From Hymenolepis diminuta (lineage: Eukaryota; Platyhelminthes; Cestoda; Cyclophyllidea; Hymenolepididae), in NCBI GenBank assembly GCA_900708905.1, contig CAADRB010000002.1, positions 2,207,830 through 2,271,829 of the forward strand: a DNA stretch of 64,000 bases, written 5' to 3'. The notes under the pieces are model-generated. The model saw only the letters and a program-made list of their open reading frames with translations, was not told where the DNA came from and made no database searches. Every line of letters starts with the position of its first letter. Positions within the stretch are counted from its first letter, which is position 1. Below, piece after piece: positions 50,909-64,000 of this stretch. The translations under genes were made by a program, and so were the position numbers.

Positions 50909-52622
50909 TGTAGTCAATCTATAAGTAACAAAATTAGAACATATTGCTTATAGTGCATACACCAGAGTGTAAACCCGAAAACCTTGAATTATGTAAATAA
51001 CTCGACAACACCTACGCAAAAAGTCATCTCATGCCCATTAGACAATAAACACACAATGTCAATTGGTTATTCTTGATGAAATTCGCATTTTCATGATAGT
51101 CATTTTTATATGAACGAATATTAACTTAAGAGCTTCGAAATAGTTTATTTATCGAATTTACCAAAGTTAAATTTTCTCCGTATAAATATTGTATCAGAGC
51201 AAAATTGATGATTCGTAGTGGGAATCTAGAGATTAACAATTGTCATTTTCCATCAAAATGTGAAGAAAATTCCTTATCATTTGAATATCGCTTCCTTTCA
51301 AAAGTGAAAGTAAATTATCGAATGACAGTTTGGGATCAAATAGTAACCATCCATTTTGCCAGTTATTTAGGCCAATTCAGTCAAAAAATATATTATGGTC
51401 TCTTTGAAATTGGAGAATTATTTTCGTGCCACAAGAGATAAGTAGGAAGTTAAATAACCATAATAACATTTTTTTATTATTATTTGCTTGGGTAGACATA
51501 CTTTGGTTCATTTTGGCATTTAAGAGCTGTCATTCAATGCAATCTGAAGTTAAATTGTTGCAATTTTGGCAAAACCGACGTGATATTATATTATTCCCAT
51601 TATAAAGGATATACTAGCATATAAACCAACTTCCATTAGATGCGTTGATGTAACTGTTATAGTAATATCATTTACGAGAAGTGCTTACCAACAATAAATC
51701 CTGGGTTGTAACGTAGCTACCTAGAGCCCCACTGACAAAAATATCCCATTCCGTTGTATTATAAAGTCCAGTTTTAATCAGGATGGAGGAACATCGGACT
51801 CACTAAATCGTCTTGCTTTATTGCACTTGAACAGATAAGCCACTTTCGTACAACATATTTTAATAAATCCATAGTGCGCATCTTGTATTTATTTGACCCG
51901 AACTATAATGGGAAAAAGTTTCATGTATTTTTACTATTGAATAAAACCACTAAAAAGCAGTATAGAAGGAGAGTAAAAAACTAATCGCATTTTTGCATCA
52001 TTTCTTTCAGTGTTTTTCGCCATTCAGGCACGATTTTACTTTCACTTTCACCTTTTAAAACATTTTAGAAAAGGGATTCAAGGGTCGAATACTGTTTGTT
52101 CGTATTATTTAGTTTTTATTCTTATAGCGCAAAGTAACACAAGACCGAGGTAGGAGAAATAAATCAAACTCTTTCAGAAAACTACGGATATAATAAGTGT
52201 AATTGATACTTTTAGCTACAGAAAAAATTACGTTTAAGAACATCGAACATTGTGATCTAATGTTAATTCACAGCCGACATCTTCTCTAAATCTCCAACAA
52301 GAATGAAACTTGAAGTAAATATGCTCTAAAATGAGCAGCAGAAAGATTATTTTTGATATTTAATTTTATTGAAGAATGCGGGAAATAAACCTAGGCCCTT
52401 CTTGCATTTTCAAGTTGTTAACAAACCGAACTGGTTAAAAAATATTTTTCCACTCAAAATAATATATTTATATGTTATTTCAACTTTATTTATAGCAGAA
52501 AACTATTTTAAATATATTTTTGCTTGTATGATCAAGCTGTTTACCAAATAAATAGGGCGGCTATATCGACTATCTTTTTATTCTTGATCTCAGCTGTTTT
52601 TCATATATAGTAAAGAATAAAG
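50909..52622. other. Intergenic region between TRDMT1 and CUL1
   Basis: This AT-rich region holds the two divergent promoters. One unbroken 78-codon plus-strand frame at 51205-51441 has no family that I know, no clear splice context and a low-complexity-free but unremarkable composition; I do not call it a gene. Nothing else is recognisable. Confidence 0.5.
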
Positions 52623-60622
<8,000 letters not shown>

Positions 60623-61876
60623 TGAATGGACTGACCCGCTTTTGTTTCCCTTTTCATACACATAAACACGAACTACCATTTGTATCATTTGCTCTTTTTG
60701 AAATGTTTTAAATCTCCTGGCTTAGTCTCTCCCTTCTCTCTCCCTCTCTCAGTTATAATCCCATTTTATGTGCGTCTCACATACACGTGTATAGTTATTA
60801 TCTGGTTCAAACTTTAATTTTTGTTGTTGATTCCTTTTTTGGGCACTTGTTACATGTATACTTAAGTGGAATTATAGCATGAATTAGCCACTGTGAGATC
60901 TTCTCTGAATCAGAACCCAGTTTAACAAGATTAAATAAGTTCTAGTCGATATTGGTAGAATCTAAATGCCCATTCATACTTCTAGACTGTATCTGACTCA
61001 GCTTTATAAGGTTACAACTACTCCGGCTCCAAGAAGAAGAGGGGAGTTGAACTGTAACTCAAACGACTGCTTTTATGAAGAAGATAAATTCGCTTATATG
61101 TAATAGGGTATGTACTTGGTTGTGTGATTATTAAAGTAATAATGATTAAAGTAATAATTGCTTTAGGGATGGTCTTGGATATATCCAGTTGTCAGTGTAT
61201 AACTCCTATAATTGCTAATCGGAACACGAGAGGGGAAGCCTAAGCGTCTTATTCGAATACCCTAAATATTCCATTTAGTTGTCAAACCGCCAACCGAAAG
61301 GGAAATAATATAAATATTGTGACTGAGAGTCACTTACTGACAAAATTAGCCACAATTTTTGCCCCAATTATGCATCGTGATTGACTGTGCCGTGATCTGT
61401 AATAGTGATGGTGTTTTACATTTTCTGTGCATGTCAAGGATTTCATTCATCCTCTTATCTGTTCCTTGTTCATCTAAGGTTCGATGGTTAGAAATAGGTG
61501 AGCGTATACTTATAGTACAGGTGGGTCATGACAGGATGTCATCTTCAATACGTAGCGAGGTATGATTCGCGCATTGTCTAAATTACTGTAAGACGTTGCT
61601 ATACAAATTATTGTCCCTTTAATAATATGGAATGGCTGCTCGCCCGGTAACCTGCCCAGTTTCGGAGATAATAAGAAGAAATTGGCCGAGGATGAGAATC
61701 AAGACTACTTTCCCTTCATTTAAAAAACGGCGGTTATTTTCACATTGAAATGATTTGAAAGGTAAGGAACGTATCGACAAATCCCCAATGTCGTGCCAAT
61801 TGCCAATCTACTTGATGATTGACTTTGACAGTAACTGTACTTGTCAAACACCCGTCAGCTGCAAATTAGGAGAACA
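60623..61876. other. Intergenic region after CUL1
   Basis: This is the CUL1 3' flank, with pyrimidine-rich CT tracts near 60725-60750. A plus-strand frame at 61359-61565 is hydrophobic and without family similarity. I make no gene call here. Confidence 0.5.
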
Positions 61877-63528
61877 ATGACTAGCTATGAAGACGTGAAA
61901 AATGTAGTACTTTAAAAAATATGACCCATTTTCTAAGTAATGTAAATTCTTTCCATTATTAATAAAGATCTTCAGATTTTACCGCGACTGAAGGAGTTTA
62001 ACTCACTTCGGTGTGATAATAGACTCATTGCAGACTAAGACGTTATTTTGCAATTACTTTGTTTTCTACCCACTGACTGCTATAACCTTAATTCGTTTAT
62101 CGAGTGCCTATGACTCATCCCAATGACCCTTAAACTGTTTATTTATTTTCTCCCGTTTTTTTTCTATGCCTCAGTTTTATTGGTCCCTCTGATTTCGTCT
62201 CCCTGCTTTCTCCTAATACAAATATTCTGCTACATTCACTCGTTCTAATGTTGTGGCAGTAAATTTTGCGAAATTTGCAAGGACTGCAGCTTAACAAGTT
62301 TTCCAAATTTGTACCTCCAACGATGTAACCGCTCCTCAATAATTTTACAATTTTAGCTACGATTAGATTAGTTTTTACTGAATATTATTCCCTTCAAGTA
62401 AAAGCCCGAACGAGAGCTAATATTTTGGAGAGTATATTTAACAATATTATTCCTATTTTTAGCATCGAAGTCGTGATGCTTATTTCACATGGAAAGATAG
62501 TGCGCGGGATCAGCTGTTAGATAGCGTTTTAAAGTACACATTGGCGCAGTTGCTTTCGCGTGCCTGTCCATTTGGTTTTATTGATAGTATGGTAATATTA
62601 CAACGTCAGGAAGCATTTCAGAATGTGGAAGTAAATACATTTTTTGGTACCCTGAGTAGAAATCGTAAAATTCTGTGGACAGATTTAAAACCTCGGGCAC
62701 TAAGTAACTCCCGAGACCAGTTAGAAAGGCGTTTTTCAACGGTCATCTTAGTGGAGAGGTAGGATATGAAGTTTTCAAGGTGAGAAACTCAAATTCCACC
62801 ATTTCATATGTTAGCCAGATTTGACTAGTGCGGTCGGCCATTTGACTCGCTGGGTGTGTACGGATGACTTCGAATCTGCAACCTCTGACTTGCCAGGCAG
62901 ATAATCGACCCCGTATCTGGTCTTACTTCAGTTATACTTTCTTAATAAAAGGAAGCAGTTGTCACTAAGTTATTAGTCTTTTCCTTTTTCTAATGGCCCT
63001 GAAAATATTGCTGGAATCACGATGGTCCCTGGAGATCGCGGTCACAGGTTTTATGGTTTTTTAATTGTCAGTATGAAAATTTGAAACAAATAAGTGAATT
63101 TTTTGTGTAATAGTTCACTGTTGATGTACATCAAACACAAAGCAGCAAATCTTTCAATTTTTAATCGTGGGAAGATAAAATATGTGGTAATGATTTACCC
63201 TATAATCTAACCTAATAAACTTATCGGTGAGCTCTGATCATGAAGGACTGAATCCCCTTCGGAATCAATGGAACAAATTTCATTTATTTGAAATTCAGAA
63301 TATTAGAACAAGAAGCAGTGATTTATTTGTATTCGAGTAAAAAGTATTTAACCTGAATTAGAAAATCAATTAATCATTCTTCGTTTCTACTTAAACTCCC
63401 ACGCATTAACCTTTTATTAGACTTGTTTACTTTTTTCTGCTCAGATGCTTTCTCAAGATGAAAATTGCGAACTTTTTAGCTTTGTCTTGTTTAATGAGTC
63501 AGGAGCCAGGGCAATAGTATTTCATTGA
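61877..63528 (+). CDS. Possible small multi-exon gene, unrecognised
   Basis: Five short segments join in phase: 61877-61903, 61976-62010, 62175-62258, 62471-62591 and 63445-63528. They would encode 116 residues starting MTSYEDVKN, passing through FIGPSDFVSLLSPNTN and YFTWKDSARDQLLDSVLKYT, and ending ESGARAIVFH. The second, third and fifth segments follow good pyrimidine-AG acceptors, and an AATAAA at 63677 could end the transcript. The weak point is the fourth acceptor, GAAG at 62467-62470, just past a stronger TTTTTAG whose use would shift the frame. I do not recognise a family. The fourth segment is the most protein-like. Parts of the model may be wrong. Confidence 0.3.
62812..62935 (-). 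repeat. SINE-like repeat with tRNA-like boxes
   Basis: This copy carries TGCGGTCGGCCATTTGACTC and CTGGGTGTGTACGGATGA, as in the other two copies. Its minus strand reads CTGCCTGGCAAGTCAGAGGT then TGCAGATTCGAAGTC, resembling the anticodon arm and T arm (B box) of a tRNA. It is the best evidence that the family is tRNA-derived. Confidence 0.5.
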
Positions 63529-63676
63529 GCAGGATGCTCATATTGTTTGAGAGGGTTGGCTTTATGGTAGGCGCTTGGACAGAACAATTCCAGTCTAATG
63601 AATGCTGACTTTACATGCGAGGCACGCAAATTTATGTGACTGCCTATCTCCAATATGTTTGCACCATAGTGTGGGA

Positions 63677-63682
63677 AATAAA
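63677..63682 (+). terminator. Poly(A) signal candidate
   Basis: AATAAA lies 149 bp after the stop of the possible gene at 61877-63528. It supports a transcript end here only weakly. Confidence 0.3.
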
Positions 63683-64000
63683 GTGTGTACATTAATGATT
63701 GTTTGCTTTTTTTGTAATTATGAATTCTAATGGGATTGATTCTAAACTCTGTGCATCTGTTAAGAAATTCTTGTTCCGTTGGAATTATTACTTTTGAGAA
63801 GTCAATCAAGCGACTTTTGTACTAAAAATAGGAGTTGGATATTTAGGTGTATAGCCTCGATTTAGGTGATATAGATAAGGCTAACAGTTAGTACCAACAA
63901 TTTCGGTCATGCACATAAGGCACGTTTAAGTCCATTTTAAGCCGGAAAATATGCGATAATTTCATTCCATATCTACGTTATTTGTTATCGTAATTCGCTC
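63683..64000. other. Right edge of the window
   Basis: AT-rich sequence; I see no exon or repeat that I can support. Confidence 0.5.

Noticed and set aside
51205..51441. 78-codon frame between TRDMT1 and CUL1
   Set aside because: There is no recognisable family, no partner exon and no clear expression signal; chance is the simpler reading.
63522..63809. 95-codon minus-strand frame at the right end
   Set aside because: It overlaps the last segment and 3' flank of the possible plus-strand gene and shows no known motif.

Overview
The window looks like nuclear DNA of a parasitic flatworm. It is AT-rich, and the genes are split by a mixture of very small introns (28-40 nt) and multi-kilobase introns carrying decayed transposons. 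Conserved proteins read with the standard code. A tapeworm of the Hymenolepis kind fits the base composition and gene spacing, but that placement is inference; no species marker is visible.

Layout, left to right. The 5' end of NAMPT (minus) lies head-to-head with a complete mitochondrial malate dehydrogenase gene, MDH copy 1 (plus, 1938-10033). About 9 kb of intergenic DNA follows, mostly a degenerate Ty3/gypsy-type LTR retrotransposon (about 12520-18172). Then comes MDH copy 2 (minus, 18927-22991), which faces copy 1 tail-to-tail and has exactly the same seven exon lengths. INTS2, the Integrator complex subunit 2 gene, covers 25094-43933 (plus, 19 exons). RPIA (ribose-5-phosphate isomerase) is at 44649-46173 (minus). 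A two-exon CHRAC1 histone-fold gene (plus, 49054-49415) is tail-to-tail with a complete TRDMT1/DNMT2 gene (minus, 49481-50908), only 65 bp apart. CUL1 (plus, 14 exons) runs 52623-60622. A possible small gene that I do not recognise ends the window (61877-63528).

Most real exons here are short, so the gene models were built by joining exons at GT-AG boundaries (one GC-AG) and checking phase and similarity to the known protein families. Repeats include a mariner relic inside MDH copy 1, solo LTR remnants in introns, a fragment of a non-LTR retrotransposon endonuclease in INTS2, tRNA-like SINE-type pieces, and a roughly 280-bp repeat with a 3' hairpin. The two copies of that repeat are about 97% identical and lie upstream of INTS2 and CHRAC1 in the same orientation.

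The genes are housekeeping: NAD salvage (NAMPT), mitochondrial NAD/NADH exchange (two MDH), pentose phosphate (RPIA), snRNA/transcription processing (INTS2), chromatin (CHRAC1), tRNA methylation (TRDMT1) and SCF ubiquitin ligase scaffolding (CUL1). I see no operon-like unit or defence system. The most notable points are the mirror-image MDH pair, the micro-introns and the young hairpin-ended repeat.
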